This document shows, in pieces, positions 1 to 11,105 of a stretch of DNA of 64,000 bases; positions within the stretch are counted from its first letter, which is position 1; every line of letters starts with the position of its first letter. Where the stretch lies: assembly GCA_015680685.1 (NCBI GenBank), contig MNCI01009650.1, positions 573,512-637,511 on the forward strand, given 5' to 3'. Under the pieces are notes generated by a model. It did no database searches and was not told the DNA's origin. It saw nothing but the letters and a program-made list of their open reading frames with translations. The stretch comes from Gnetum montanum (lineage: Eukaryota; Streptophyta; Gnetopsida; Gnetales; Gnetaceae). The position numbers and the translations under genes were made by a program.

Positions 1-226
1 TTGAACGACCAGGAGGTAACACTATGTTACCTTCTAAGTCTTGCCAACGTAGTTGTTTGTCTTGATGGAGGATAAAGGTGAAGTGTGGTATATACTCATC
101 AAGATGAATATATACAACTCAAACTTATTGAGGGACTGGCGGATCAACATCATGTGTATTATGTCGCTGACTGTTTCCTGTTTCAGATTGAGGCGGTGAG
201 GTTCTTTCATACAAAGAAGGAGCTAT
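1..226 (-). pseudogene. gag N-terminus of element A (partial, start codon lost)
   Basis: The minus-strand translation resembles the N-termini of Gag in B, C and F: a Ser/Pro-rich lead, then a conserved stretch with Leu-Asp-Glu-Tyr, His-Gln-Asp-Glu and a Glu-Gly-Asn-Ile-Val-Leu-Pro-Pro block. Where B has ATG, A has ATA (224-226), and an in-frame stop follows about 35 codons later, so the copy is non-functional. In the family this N-terminal part precedes the nucleic-acid-packaging core of Gag. It continues beyond base 1. Confidence 0.7.
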
Positions 227-342
227 ACTTGTCTGTTTAGTGTGCAATGTATTCTTATTTATTATTTTCTCAATCAATCCTAAGGGTTTGTTCCAACAAT
301 ATGAATGATTTCCTATGTCCTAGTTAGCACACAAACAACTAT

Positions 343-362
343 GTCCCTGGCAGTGGCACCAA
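343..362 (-). other. Primer-binding site, tRNA-Asp type
   Basis: The minus-strand sequence starting TTGGTGCCACTGCCAGGGAC directly follows the LTR end. It matches, with a few changes, the TGGCGCCGTTGCCGGGGA consensus known for plant Athila/Tat elements that prime on tRNA-Asp. The same site occurs in C (6701), Z (40183) and F (52312). Confidence 0.75.
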
Positions 363-1262
363 TGATGAGTGATGAGGTACCCCTATGCTCAACCATACGA
401 ATACAAGCGTTTCATGCAAAATCCAGTCGAATTCCAAGGACTAAGTACTTATGCACCCTTCTGGAACAAGGATGGGTTGGTTTATCGTTGTCTTCCAAAG
501 CTTATCTATATGTGATGATTGTATGGTTAAGTAAGCTTGAGGCATATGATTTTTATAGTTTTTATGTTTTTATGTCCTACAGCTAATAAGGGAGGAGAGA
601 GCGTGATAACTAAGTGACTAATTTAACTTAACTACTGATTAACTAGGCTTTAAACTAATCCTAACACAAGTATCTATTCTCACTTACCATACACATCTTG
701 AACTAGTGCAACACTACTAGGATTACCAAATGCTAATCATTACTGGGTTACCAAGTGTTGCATGCATGCTCAAAGTGATCGCATTGTGTGTGCTAATAAC
801 ATAAATGTAAAGTGCATAAAATAAAATAAAATAAATGCATAAGAAAATAAAATAAAAGAAATGTGTAAGAAAACAAATCTCGAGTGCTGCAAGGATGAAT
901 CAAAGAGCTTGTCTTTATTGTCGTACACAAGGTGTGCTTAGGTACATAATGCTCAAATAAAGATCCATCCACACTTTGACCTCCTGCTGTAGGCACTTGG
1001 AAAATACTCTAACTACAAGAGTTTTGCTACTTTTCTGCTAAAAGACTCAATCCAATTATGTGCTTGGGCATTGTATTTATAAGCTTGGAAGCAACTACTC
1101 TAATATTAGAGTAACCACTCTAATAATTAGAATAAACTGCTAGAGTAACTACTCTAATAATTAGAATAAACTGCTAGAGTAACTGCTCTAATAATTAGAA
1201 TAAACCGCTAGAGTAACTGCTCTAATAATTAGAATAAACTGCTAGAGTAACCGCTCTCATCA
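363..1262 (-). repeat. 5' LTR of element A (900 bp)
   Basis: On the minus strand it begins TGATGAGAGC and ends ACTCATCA. The U3 (about 1085-1262) holds a 34-bp tandem repeat. A TATAAATA-like box lies near 1074-1082 (minus). R/U5 resembles both LTRs of B, with runs of TTTTATTTTA and the TGGTAACCCAGTAA-type segment. LTR boundaries are supported by B, where both LTRs and target duplication are visible. Confidence 0.85.
1085..1262 (-). repeat. 34-bp tandem repeat with internal palindromes in U3 of A
   Basis: The CTCTAATAATTAG core recurs at about 1118, 1152, 1186 and 1220, with a broken copy at 1254, giving a constant 34-bp spacing. Each unit carries an inverted pair (CTCTAAT / ATTAGA and CTAGAG), so the array can fold into short hairpins. 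It occupies the place just upstream of the TATA box where plant LTR enhancers lie. Confidence 0.85.
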
Positions 1263-2030
1263 TGAGTTATAGGGACTTTAGTGGGAGTCGTCGGGGGCAT
1301 AATTGGCTTCAAAAGGGACTATAGTTTGGGCTATGGTGCTAGGGCTGATAGTGCTAGAGAAACTGATAACATTGGAGATGTCACATGTGGAGATATTGGG
1401 GTCAAGGATGGGACCATGGGGGCCACCTAAGCAAGGGACCCAAAAGTGTAATTTTTGCTTGAGGGAAATTTTTTTCTACGAGTGATGAGGGGGATGTCTA
1501 GGTAGTGCTAAAGTCAACTAGATGCATTTTGGCTCAATGTCTACCTAGGATTTTTTTCATCAATGGGGAGAGGGGTTTTGTTGCAATCCTATGGTAAAGT
1601 GTTGTGCACAATCTGGCATGAGTCATTGCCACTGTACATGCATTTTTTCTTAAATTAATGCATCTCAAATTATTATAAAAAAATTCATGGTATTTTTATT
1701 TAAAATTTAACCTTTATAAAATTAAATTTTTAAAAATTAAAATATGTAAGTTATGATTAGAACACACATTCTTCCATTTTTCAAACCTAAGTACTTAACA
1801 AAATGCATGGCACACAAAGCAAGTAAGGAGATGGATCTAGATTTAAAATAGGTGTTTCTAACAAATGTAATCACAAATCATGCTTTCTAACAATAAATAA
1901 TTATTTATCTAAAATGAGTGATTTATGAGGCTCATGCTTGGTGAGGGTAAATCTGTATCTCATTTCATTCATTTTCCAGTTGATTTAATCATATTGAAAG
2001 AAAAAATTGATTCCTTTTACTTTTCAAAAA
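1263..2030. other. Unassigned DNA between element A and the AT-rich repeat field
   Basis: From 1263 to about 1640 composition is more balanced and G-rich on the plus strand. It includes a short open frame with a Cys-x2-Cys pair (1303-1485) that I do not accept as a gene. After 1640 the DNA becomes strongly AT-rich. No LTR edge, splice-supported exon or RNA gene was recognised. Confidence 0.4.
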
Positions 2031-4650
2031 ATGGATTGATTTTTTTCTATTAGTAACAATTATTTTTTTCTTTTTTATTTAATAATTTACAATTAAATGT
2101 TTAAGAACCATGAACATCCTTCTACCACACAAACTACTACACCAATACTTATTCTTCCACTAATACAAATACCCTACTACCAACTTGGTCATTCATATTC
2201 CACATGGATGATAGAACTTATTTGAAAAGATAATAAAGGAAAATAATATGAGTTAAAAATCTGAAATGAGAAATGGATATTACCAAAAAAGTAAAATTTC
2301 AACTTATAGTTTCTAGTATCAAAGAATTGTTAATTTGTAATGAGTGGGTTTGGGATCAAGATGAAGAAATAGATAAACCTAAGTCTTATTTCATGCATTT
2401 TTTGAGAATAGTGATTCATTATTTTCTTTTTTTCTTTTTTCACTTGATAATAAGGATCTCAACTTATTTTTATTTTCTATTCTTTTTTTCTAAATTTTTT
2501 GAAATAATAAGAAATGCTCTTTTCATTTTCTATTTTCCTCATCAGATAATAAGCATCAATTTTTTTGGCTATTAGCATTAGTTTTTTTAAACTTGTTCCT
2601 ATATTCTTGACAATAAGGATTTGAAATTATTTTTATTTTCTTTTTTTAAGATAATAAGCATTATTGAATTTTTTTTTAATAAAGCAAAGTTAAATGTTTA
2701 AGAACCATGAGCATCATTTTATCACATAAACTATTATACCAATATTTATTCTGCCACCAATACAAAAATCCTACTACCAACTCGGTTAATAATATCCCAC
2801 ATGAATGATTAAACTAATTCAAAAAGACAATAAATGTAAATAATAGAAGATAGAACAATTGAAATAATAAATGGATATTGCTAGAAAAGTAAAATTTCAC
2901 GTATTTTTCAACAATAGGGATCTAAATTTTTTTTGTTTTCTTATTTTTTATTTTTTTTTCAGAGACAATAAGGATAAATTTATTTGAGACAATAAGAAAT
3001 GTTCTTTTTGTTTCTTTTTTCTTCATTAGATAATAAGCATTGGATTTTTGACCATTAGTATCAATTTTTTTAAAACTTGTTTCTATAAAAAAGTAAAAAA
3101 GTAAAGATATGTTAGAGTTAACTATGTTGTCTTAGTTATTGTAACTTGAGTCTTTCTATTTAAATTCATCTTGGGTTTAGTTGAGAGTGTATGGTCTCTT
3201 TTGTAAGAATTTTTGTAAAGGAGAAAAAGCTCTATAATCTCTCTTTATTTTCCTTATTTCTCTCTCATTTCATTTTACATTTTTTTATTATTGTTGTAAT
3301 TATAAAAATTTTATGTTTAAATTTTTGTAATAAAGTTTTGCATAAAGCATAATTTAATAACATAATTTAGTAGGGACTTTTTTTGATTTTTTGGAAGATA
3401 ATAACAATCAATTTCTTTCTATTTGATGATAAGAATTGGTTGCTAAACCAACATCTTATTTTATGTATTTTTCAACAATAGGAATCTAAATTTTGTTTGT
3501 TTTCTTATTTTTTATTATTTTTAAAGAGACAATAATGAGAACTTTATTTGAGACAATAAGAAATGTTCCTTTTGTTTCTTTTTCCTTCATTAGATAATAA
3601 ACATTAGGTTTTTTACCATTAGTATCTATTTTTCTAAAACTTGTTTCTATCTATGTTGACTTCATTATTGTAACTTGAGTCTTTCTATTTAAATTCATCT
3701 TGGGTTTAGTTATGGGTAGTAAGTTGAGAGTGTATGGTCTCTTTTGTAAGGGTTGTTGTAAAGGAGAAAAAGCTCTACAATATCTATTTATTTTCCTTAT
3801 TTCTCTCTTATTTCATTTTACAAATTTTTTCATTATTGTTGTAATTATAAAATTCTTTTGTTCTTTCACTTTTTGTAATAAAGTTTTGCATAAAGCATAA
3901 TTTAATAACATAATTTAGTAGGGATTTTTTTATTTTCTGAAAGATAATAATAATCCATTTCTTTCTATTTGATGATAAGAATTGGTTGCCAAACTGCAAA
4001 TTGAACAAACATGGATACATAGTCATAGAATGACTAATTGCAAACCTAACTACAAATTGTAGTTCCAGTTGCATAACGACAGATTGAACAAACATAGATG
4101 CTTCTCTTACAAATTACACACCAATACAATATACAAAAGCACTAGTGCTGACTTGGTTGTTAACAATCATACAAAAATGATTAGATTCATTTCAAAATAT
4201 AATAAAAGTAAATGGTAGTAAACAGAAAAATTGGAACGCAAAATGGATATTACCAAACAATTACTATTTTAGGTTATGGTTTGTAGTAATAGAGAATTGT
4301 TTATGTTAAATAAGTAATACCTTGCTTAATGTGAGGAAAGAAATAAATAAACTTAGATCATTTCATGTATGTTATGGCAATAATGATTTTTCCCTTGTAA
4401 AAATGGATAGATTGTTTTTCGTTTCTTAGAAACAAAAAGAAACGTTTAATTTATGATTTTTTTAAAGATAAGCATTATTTTTGGGATTTCACCATAGGTA
4501 ATAAGAATAATTTTTTCTTATTTTTTTAAACAAGATAATAATAATAGATTTTTTGTGTTTGGAAATGAGCATTGATTTAATTTTTCCTTTGAAAATGTAG
4601 AATTAAATGTTTAACAACCATGAACATTATTGTGCTACATAAACTTACTC
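2031..4650. repeat. AT-rich field of diverged internal repeats
   Basis: A segment starting near TTAAGAACCATGAACATC (about 2100) recurs near 2695, and its later part again near 4085-4260, each time followed by text like TACTACCAACTTGG and GGATATTACCAAA. Between them lie copies of a poly-T-rich block with AATAAGAAATG and TTAGATAATAAGCATT. This looks like an old dispersed element that was partly duplicated in place. No convincing coding sequence is present; open frames here are low-complexity Phe/Ile-rich strings. Confidence 0.6.
2898..3995. repeat. Tandem duplication, two units of roughly 550 bp
   Basis: Unit 1 (about 2898-3464) and unit 2 (about 3465-3995) both begin near GTATTTTTCAACAATAGG. 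They continue through a poly-T tract, GAGACAATAAGAAATGTTC, a segment with TTGTAACTTGAGTCTTTC, GTGTATGGTCTCTTTTGTAA and AATAAAGTTTTGCATAAAGC, and end near TTTGATGATAAGAATTGG. Unit 2 carries about 10 extra bases after GGGTTTAGTT. The internal segment resembles the R region of a small copia-type LTR, which is only a suggestion. Confidence 0.75.
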
Positions 4651-5402
4651 TATAGAAGAGCTATAACTAAAAAGCCACACTCAAACACAATTTCTAACAT
4701 TTACTCCCCATCTAAATTATGATATGTTTTGCTAATAATTATTTATTTTCAATTAATAGATTGAATAACTAGCTTCTTGTGTTAAATACTACAAAATAAT
4801 CATCTATTGTACTTATGAAATGTATAAAAGTGCACCAATAGTTTGAAACCTACACAATAATATCTCAACATGGATGATGGGATTTTCTAAAAAAATAATA
4901 AAACTAAATGATAGGAATTAAATAAGATCAAATATAAACTCTCATATTCCTCTTTAAAAACATGTTAGTTCCATCCAAACAAAGACTTTTAATATAAATA
5001 ATTTTTTCTATTGCAAATAAAACAAAAAGGTGTTGTCAATTATCTAGAATAATACCACATGGAAAAAGATAAAATCACCAACATACTTCAAATGGAAAAC
5101 TCTCTTGCACCTAAAAACTAGAATGAGATTTGGATATGATTAATCTTTTTTCAAATCATGGTTTTTAATAACTAGAGTTGGTCCATCTTCATTATTAACA
5201 ACTTCAAATTATGGTCTCTAGTAAGGTGAAGCCACCTCACCTAATCATGTTAGCCTACACATGTCTCATTTCATATATATTTTTAACATAATTAACAAGG
5301 TGACCTTATCAATGTAATCATCACTTGTGAATTACAATATCACTTAAAAAATTATATCTTTGCTTCATGTATCACTTAAAAAATTCTTTCTTTCATACCA
5401 TG
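4651..5402. other. AT-rich DNA without recognisable features
   Basis: I see no long open frame, LTR end, tandem repeat or RNA gene. Bases 5398-5402 (CCATG) are the sequence flanking the outer end of the element J 3' LTR and may be one half of its target duplication; the partner is not in the window. Confidence 0.4.
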
Positions 5403-5837
5403 TGATGAGCAGCAAGGTACCCCTATGCCCAACCATACGAATCACAAAGCATTCATGTGTGATTCAGTTGAATTTTGTGGACTATCATTTCTGGTGCACT
5501 ATTCCTTTAGGAAGTGAATCTAGCCTTAAGTTCAATCATTGTCTTCCCAATTACACTTGTGAGATTCATTGATATGTTTAAGTGTAACTGAGGCATCTAT
5601 TTTTTATCATTTTGTATTTTATAGTTTGGTGATCAAATATAGATAAAGGTAATTGAATTGACTAATTTAAATTAACTAATTAACTAGCATTTAAATAATC
5701 CTAACATAAGCATCCAATCCCACTTTCTACACACATCCTAAACCCACATATCCACTATTGGGTAACCAAGCGTTACGCTACTAGGCAAACCAAGCAATAA
5801 CACTACTAGGATTACCAGGCAAATACGTGTTACACTT
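5403..5837 (-). repeat. Distal half of the 3' LTR of element J, separated by insertion of C
   Basis: On the minus strand this is the U5-side half of an Athila-like LTR ending GCTCATCA at 5403, aligning with the second half of the LTRs of C and F. Its inner end joins well to the LTR fragment ending at 14266: removing C and one copy of the 5-bp duplication restores a continuous LTR matching the family. No primer site flanks 5403, as expected for a 3' LTR. Confidence 0.75.
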
Positions 5838-6699
5838 TGATAAATAGTATTTTTTAATGCTCCAATATCAGGGTGGCCATGATATCAGGTACACGATATC
5901 GAGTATTCGATATCAGGCCCAAGATGCGATATCATACATTCAATATTGCAAGGTTACTCCTGGGTCTATAAATACAGTACCAAGGTGCATAATTGGGAGT
6001 AAGTTTTTGGAAATCAAGTAGTGAAACTTTTGTAGTTTTTCCATTTGAAAGTTAGAATATTTTCCAAGTGCCCACAATAGGAGATCTAAGTGTAAATAGA
6101 TCTTTATTCAAGCATTCATGTACCTGAGCACACCATTGTATTGGCAATAAAGACAAACTCTTTGATTCATTCCTTGCAACACTTGAGAGTTTCTTTCTTA
6201 TGCATTTATATTTTATGAAATTTACATAAATGTTATTTATGTAGTAATTAATTTTGATTAATTAGAAAACTTATTAAGATATACAAGCACAACCCCTTAA
6301 AACATATGTGTGACACTTGGTAGCTCAAAAATGACTAGCATTTGACAGCCCAACAATGTTTGCACAAGGTTTAGGATGTGTTAGGGAAGTGGGAATGGTT
6401 ACTTGTGTTAGGCTAGATTAGACCATAGTTTACTTAACATTTAATCACTCTTACTTTCATTCTTGTTCTAGGCAAATAATTTGATAAAAACACAAAATAA
6501 TAAAAATATTATGCCTCAGTCACACTTAACCATACAATTGTACTCCACAAGTGGGAATGGGAAGACAATGAATGGACAACAAACACACATTGTTTATCTC
6601 TAACATACTTAGTAATTATAATCTATGGAATTTGACTGGATTGCATGTGAATGCCTATGATTCGTATGGTTGGGTGTAGGGATACCTTGCCACTCATCA
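5838..6699 (+). repeat. 5' LTR of element C (862 bp)
   Basis: Starts TGATAAATAG and ends CCACTCATCA, immediately followed by the primer site. U3 contains several GATATC/CGATATCG palindromes (5876-5935) before the box TATAAATA near 5970. U5 holds the family segment ending TTGGGTGTAGGGATACC. It resembles the LTR of F along most of its length. Confidence 0.85.
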
Positions 6700-6700
6700 T

Positions 6701-6718
6701 TGGCATTGTTGCTGGGAA
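6701..6718 (+). other. Primer-binding site of element C
   Basis: TGGCATTGTTGCTGGGAA starts two bases after the LTR end and matches the tRNA-Asp-type site TGGCGCCGTTGCCGGGGA at most positions. The differences are mostly C-to-T or G-to-A changes, expected for old methylated repeats. Confidence 0.75.
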
Positions 6719-6875
6719 TTGTAGTTCTTCGTGCGCTATCTAAACCTAGTGAAACTTAGTAACCTCATTGATTGAACACTCAAAGTTAAATCCTATGAAA
6801 ATAAAAAAAAAATTATTATTATTATCATTAAATTAAATCTTGATGGCACATTTCTTCCAAGTTTATTAACACAAA

Positions 6876-9060
6876 ATGTCTTGCAACTCAGCCAATAGAA
6901 CGTACACCAAGGCAAGGTATCGNAATACCGAGTGGTATATGCTCATCTTGATGAGTATGTACTAGAATTTACCTTCATCTTGCATCAAGATGAACTAATG
7001 CAGTGGTGTGATATGGAAGGAAACATTGTGTTTCCACCTGACTGATCTATTCTATCAATGATCTAGCTAATGCTCATGTGACACAGGCTTCAACATCTCC
7101 ATGGAGAATATGAGATGCAAGATTTCAACTCAAGGGATTATCATCCCACTGAAGTGCAAAGATTAAGAGATCAGCAGCTACAGTACCAACATGAGCTTAT
7201 GAAGGACAAAGGGTCAAATATCTTTCCATCTTCACTTGGCCCAACTGATGAAGATGACCACTTCTTTAGTGATTCTCCTCTCTTTGACTTTGTTTAAGGA
7301 TCCCTCAACCAGAATGTACAATCCACAATCCCATAATATAGGTTCTGGTCAAAACAAATCCAATGACAAAAATGGATCTAGAGAAGCAAGTCAAGAAAAG
7401 TGGGACAAAGGAGATCATGATCACGATCGTGGTTGCAAGCATTGAAGGAAGGGTGATAGGTGTCAGCACAAAGCAAGTTCCCCTTCTTCTTCCCCTTCAT
7501 TATCATCATCTTCTTCATCATCTAGTTCAAATTGTGACCATAGAAGAAATAACCATGATGGAGGTGATCGACGAGACTAGAACAATAGAAGGAACTGTCA
7601 GGATAATCATGACCAAAGACATGGGCAATCCAAAGAGGCCATCATCAAGAAAGAAGGGCTAGTAGAGAACATCGTAGACACCACCATCATAGCCTTAATG
7701 AACCTCTACTTACTCTTTGGGGCATGTTAAATATTGTAGAGGCTATGAGGATTCCAACAAGGCATGTGAAATACAATAGAATAAAGAGGCTAGATATGAA
7801 CAACATCCCTCAATTTAAGGGAGGATATGATGCTAATCTGAAAAATCATCTTCAGGCCTTCCAAGATGCATGTGCCTTACAGAATATTGAAAATGAGTAG
7901 CAAAAGATGAAATTATTTTGAAGGACACTCATAAAGAAAGCAGAAAATTGGTATCGATTCTTAGAACTAGAATCAATCAAGTGGTGGAGTACAATGTTGG
8001 AATTATTCAATGACAAATATCAAACATACTCCCAAGTATCCAATCTAAGAAAACAAATTCAAGGGTGGAAAAAAGGGAATCATGAGCCCTTGGGTGCTTC
8101 TATTGGCCGATACTACTCTTTGTTGCATACGTGTCCCAGCCATGGATACTCTTAGCCTGATCAGCTTCACCATATCATAGATGGGTTATGGTATGAAACT
8201 AAGAAAACCCTTGGTGTCTATGCCCAAGGGAGATTGACAGAGTTAAGTGCTTTTCAAATTCAAAAATTAATTCAGCAGGTAGCCAAGGAGGAGGGAGAAC
8301 TAAAAAAACATGAAAGTGCAGAAAAATACAATAGAGACCCTTCTATTTGGAAAAATGGCTACGATAGAGATAGTTACAGATAGAAACTCAAATGATGATG
8401 GTGGGTGTGATGTCTACCAGTATGAACATCCTAAGGGATGTTTTCCAGTTGTATCACACTTACAAGAATCTGGGCTGTATGCCTTACATCCATGACTTGC
8501 ACAAAGGCAAACACCCAAAAGATTACCTTATCAACAAGGCAATCCTTGATGGTTCCACCAACCACAGGAGTATTATCCAAGTGGAACTCCACTACAACCT
8601 TATGAATTGTACTAGTAGTGGTAGCAACCACAATCGTGGGTATTTCCACCTCCAAGGTAGTAGTACCCTTACTGATAACCAAATCCCTATGATTACTATG
8701 TTTAGCAACCTTCATCTCCAAGGGGCTCATCTAGTCATGTTGCTACTTACCAACCTCACCACTATCCTCCTCAAACATACCAATCACCCTATCTAACGAG
8801 GGATGCCACCTACTACCCTCATGCACCTCTTGTCCCTACACCTACTCCTCCACCTCCTGCACAGCTACCACCTGCTCCATCCATGTAAGGTGAATTACTT
8901 GCACAACCACAGCAAAGGAACACTATGAGGGTAGTTAATATGCAATTAGTTAACCCATCAAGTAGGTTAGAACTGCAAACAAAGAAAAGATCCTTCTTTA
9001 GACTTTGCAATTCACCAAATCCCTTGGAAACATTGGTGGTTGGTAACCCTACTCCTCCAA
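6876..9060 (+). pseudogene. gag of element C (broken)
   Basis: The start is placed at the ATG of a Met-Ser-Cys-Asn opening that matches Met-Ser-Ser-Ser in F. The capsid-like core (about 7710-8280) has the family landmarks LDMNNIPQFKGGYDAN, the ENWYRFLELESIKWW block and KQIQGWKKGNHEPL, typical of plant Retrotrans_gag. A linker follows, then a Tyr-Glu-His-Pro-Lys-Gly-Cys motif near 8420 that corresponds to a Cys/His motif in B and Z, and a Pro/Gln/Tyr-rich tail to about 8890. Stops interrupt the core (for example 7900-7902, at a Trp in relatives), frames shift between core and tail, and an N lies at 6923. Confidence 0.75.
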
Positions 9061-9149
9061 CTTTCTTTATTTCTTCTTTATTCGAGTCCCCTTAAAACCA
9101 AAATCCTTATTGAATCCATACTATAATTCTAACACATGCTGTATTTGAT

Positions 9150-9690
9150 TAGATTTGAGTTGGTAACCTACCTAGAAAGTTGGCTAATCCTAGGAGTCCC
9201 CTAGTTTACCTGCAAATTGTTGAGAATGAGCCTTGTAAAACTCTTCTTGACTCTGGTTCTGATATTAATTTGATCTCACATGAGATGTACATAATGTAGA
9301 ACCTTCCTCCCTTGACGAAGAGCAACATTTGACTAAAATTTCTAGACTAGTCCATCACTGTTCCATTGGGATTAGTTGAGGACATTGTCACCACCATTTT
9401 TCGGTGGTCATATCCTGCTAATTTCCTAGTAATCAAAGTGGAGAACTACAAGGGGGAATTTCTAATCATTATGGGAATGACATGATTAAGTACTATTGAT
9501 GCCAAAATAGGCATTAGAGATCTTTCCTTAGAAATATCAAAAGAAAATGAGTTTGGAAAGATCGAGAAGAAGAGAGTTCCATGTATCATGTATAGTGATT
9601 CAAGATGCCATTGTGTGCAGAAGTTATGGTCAGTAAAGCAAACATCTATCTCTGCATGCAAGTAGTATGCACTAGAAGTTGAGATCTAAA
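9150..9690 (+). pseudogene. Protease region of element C pol
   Basis: The translation around 9235-9270 reads LLDSGSDINLIS, the Asp-Ser-Gly active-site motif of retroviral-type aspartic proteases, preceded by a PRSPLVYLQIVENEPCK stretch shared with F. Downstream frames are broken by stops, and the link to reverse transcriptase (9480-9690) is poorly conserved. The enzyme would process the Gag-Pol polyprotein. F has the same region, with the Gly changed to Ser. Confidence 0.7.
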
Positions 9691-9691
9691 G

Positions 9692-11105
9692 ATGTCTATA
9701 TGCAATAGCACAAAACAAGAGGGTACCCAATGGCTAACAACTAATGCTAGTAGTAGTACATTATGCATGGAACCTACTGAGGGCCTAATGTATGAATATG
9801 TTATAAGTATGGATGAACTTGAGCAAGTTCATCACCAGCTCTCCGAAGGAGCAAATGATGATGCCAATTTGGATGAGCTAGAAATTCCTGATAACTTCAA
9901 ACAAGAGCCCCTTAAATTGAAGATACTATCGACTGGAATGAAGTATGTATTTTTGAAAAATGGAAAGCTGGTTATCATTAATGCCAAGGTTGCTACTAAA
10001 TAGAAGAGAAAGTTGGTAAAAGTTGTGGAAAAGTGGTCAACAGCCTTTGCTTGGTCATATTCTAAACTCATTGGGATAGATCTAAGAATATGCTAGCACC
10101 GAATATACACCAACTCCATCATCAACCCGAAATGATAGCCGCAGTGGTGTTTGAATCACAAATTAAAGTAGATTGTCAAAGAGGAGATTGAAAAACTCCT
10201 CAAGGCGGGATTCATCTACCTTGTCATAGATAGTGAGTGGGTTAGTCCACTCATGATTGTATCAAAGAAAGAAGAAAAATGGTAGGTGTGTATTGATTTT
10301 CAACTGCTCAACATGGCAACTTTCAAGGATCATTTTCCATTGCCTTTCATTGACCAAGTGTTGGACACCATTTCTGGGCACTATTATTACAGGTTTCTTG
10401 ATGGTTATAGTGGCTATAACCAAATTCAGATTACACTAGAGAATTAGGAAAAGAAAAATTTCACAAGTCCTTGGGGGACTTTCATTTACTATTAGATGCC
10501 ATTTGGTCTATGTAATGCCCTAGCCATATTTCAATGATTATTTCTTAGCATTTTCCAAAAACAGATTGGTAGTAGGGTAGAAGTCTTTATGGATGATTTT
10601 TCTACCTACGAAGCTACATTCAAGCAAGCCCTAGACCATCTTGAGTAGGTGTTGAAGAGATGTTTTGAAACAAACCTTCGACTCAATTGGAAAAAGAGTC
10701 ATCTTATGGTCTAGAAAGGCATAGTCTTGGGGCATCGCATTTCAAAAGCAGAAATCAAGGAGGACCCTAAAAAAATAAGGGTCATACAAGGAATAACTTG
10801 CCAACCAAAAATAGTCAAAGAACTATAGTCATTCCTTGGTCATATTGGCTACTACCAGCGCTTCATCAAGAATTTTTTAAAATCACCAAGCCATTGGTAG
10901 AATTAACAAAGAAGGATGCATCGTTCGTCTGGACCCCTCCATGTGAAGCAGCATTTCAGTAATTAAAGTAAAAGCTTATTAAAACCCCCATTCTTCAAGC
11001 ATCGAATTAGTCCAAACCATTTCATGTGATGACCAATGCACCAAATTATACTTTGGGGGTAGTGCTTATGCAAATAGATGATCAATAGTTTCTTCACCAA
11101 GTCAA
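9692..11105 (+). pseudogene. Reverse transcriptase of element C (broken; RNase H deleted)
   Basis: An N-terminal extension (9860-10130) with the DELEIPDNFKQEPLKLK stretch matches J. The polymerase core shows WVSPLMIVSKK, FPLPFIDQVLDTISG, YYRFLDGYSGYNQIQ, MPFGLCNA and a VFMDDF catalytic box (Phe-Met-Asp-Asp in place of Tyr-x-Asp-Asp). Then come the LGHRIS and FLGHIGYYQRFIKNF blocks of the connection domain. Several TAG/TAA codons and at least one frameshift (about 10880) destroy it. Near 11100 the sequence jumps from the connection domain straight to the region before the integrase zinc finger. J retains about 490 bp there, including RNase H, so C has an internal deletion. Confidence 0.8.

Larger units (their letters stand above)
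1..1262 (-). mobile_element. Element A: 5' end of an Athila-like LTR retrotransposon, cut by window edge
   Basis: Read on the minus strand this is a 5' LTR, a primer-binding site and the start of gag, in that order; the rest lies outside the window. The LTR aligns by eye along its length with the two LTRs of element B, including the U3 repeats, the TATA box and the terminal TCATCA. The bases just outside the LTR start are TGAGT (1263-1267), one half of a target duplication whose partner is not visible. Confidence 0.85.

Noticed and set aside
1085-1262. Regular 34-bp repeat array that resembles a CRISPR
   Set aside because: The units are contiguous without unique spacers, lie inside an LTR U3 and recur in related LTRs of a plant genome.
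1303-1485. Short open frame with Lys-Cys-Asn-Phe-Cys, reminiscent of a BED zinc finger
   Set aside because: Only one Cys pair, no following His block, no neighbouring exon or transposase; too weak to call.
2273-2575. 100-codon open frame rich in Phe and Ile
   Set aside because: Low-complexity poly-T DNA inside a repeat field.
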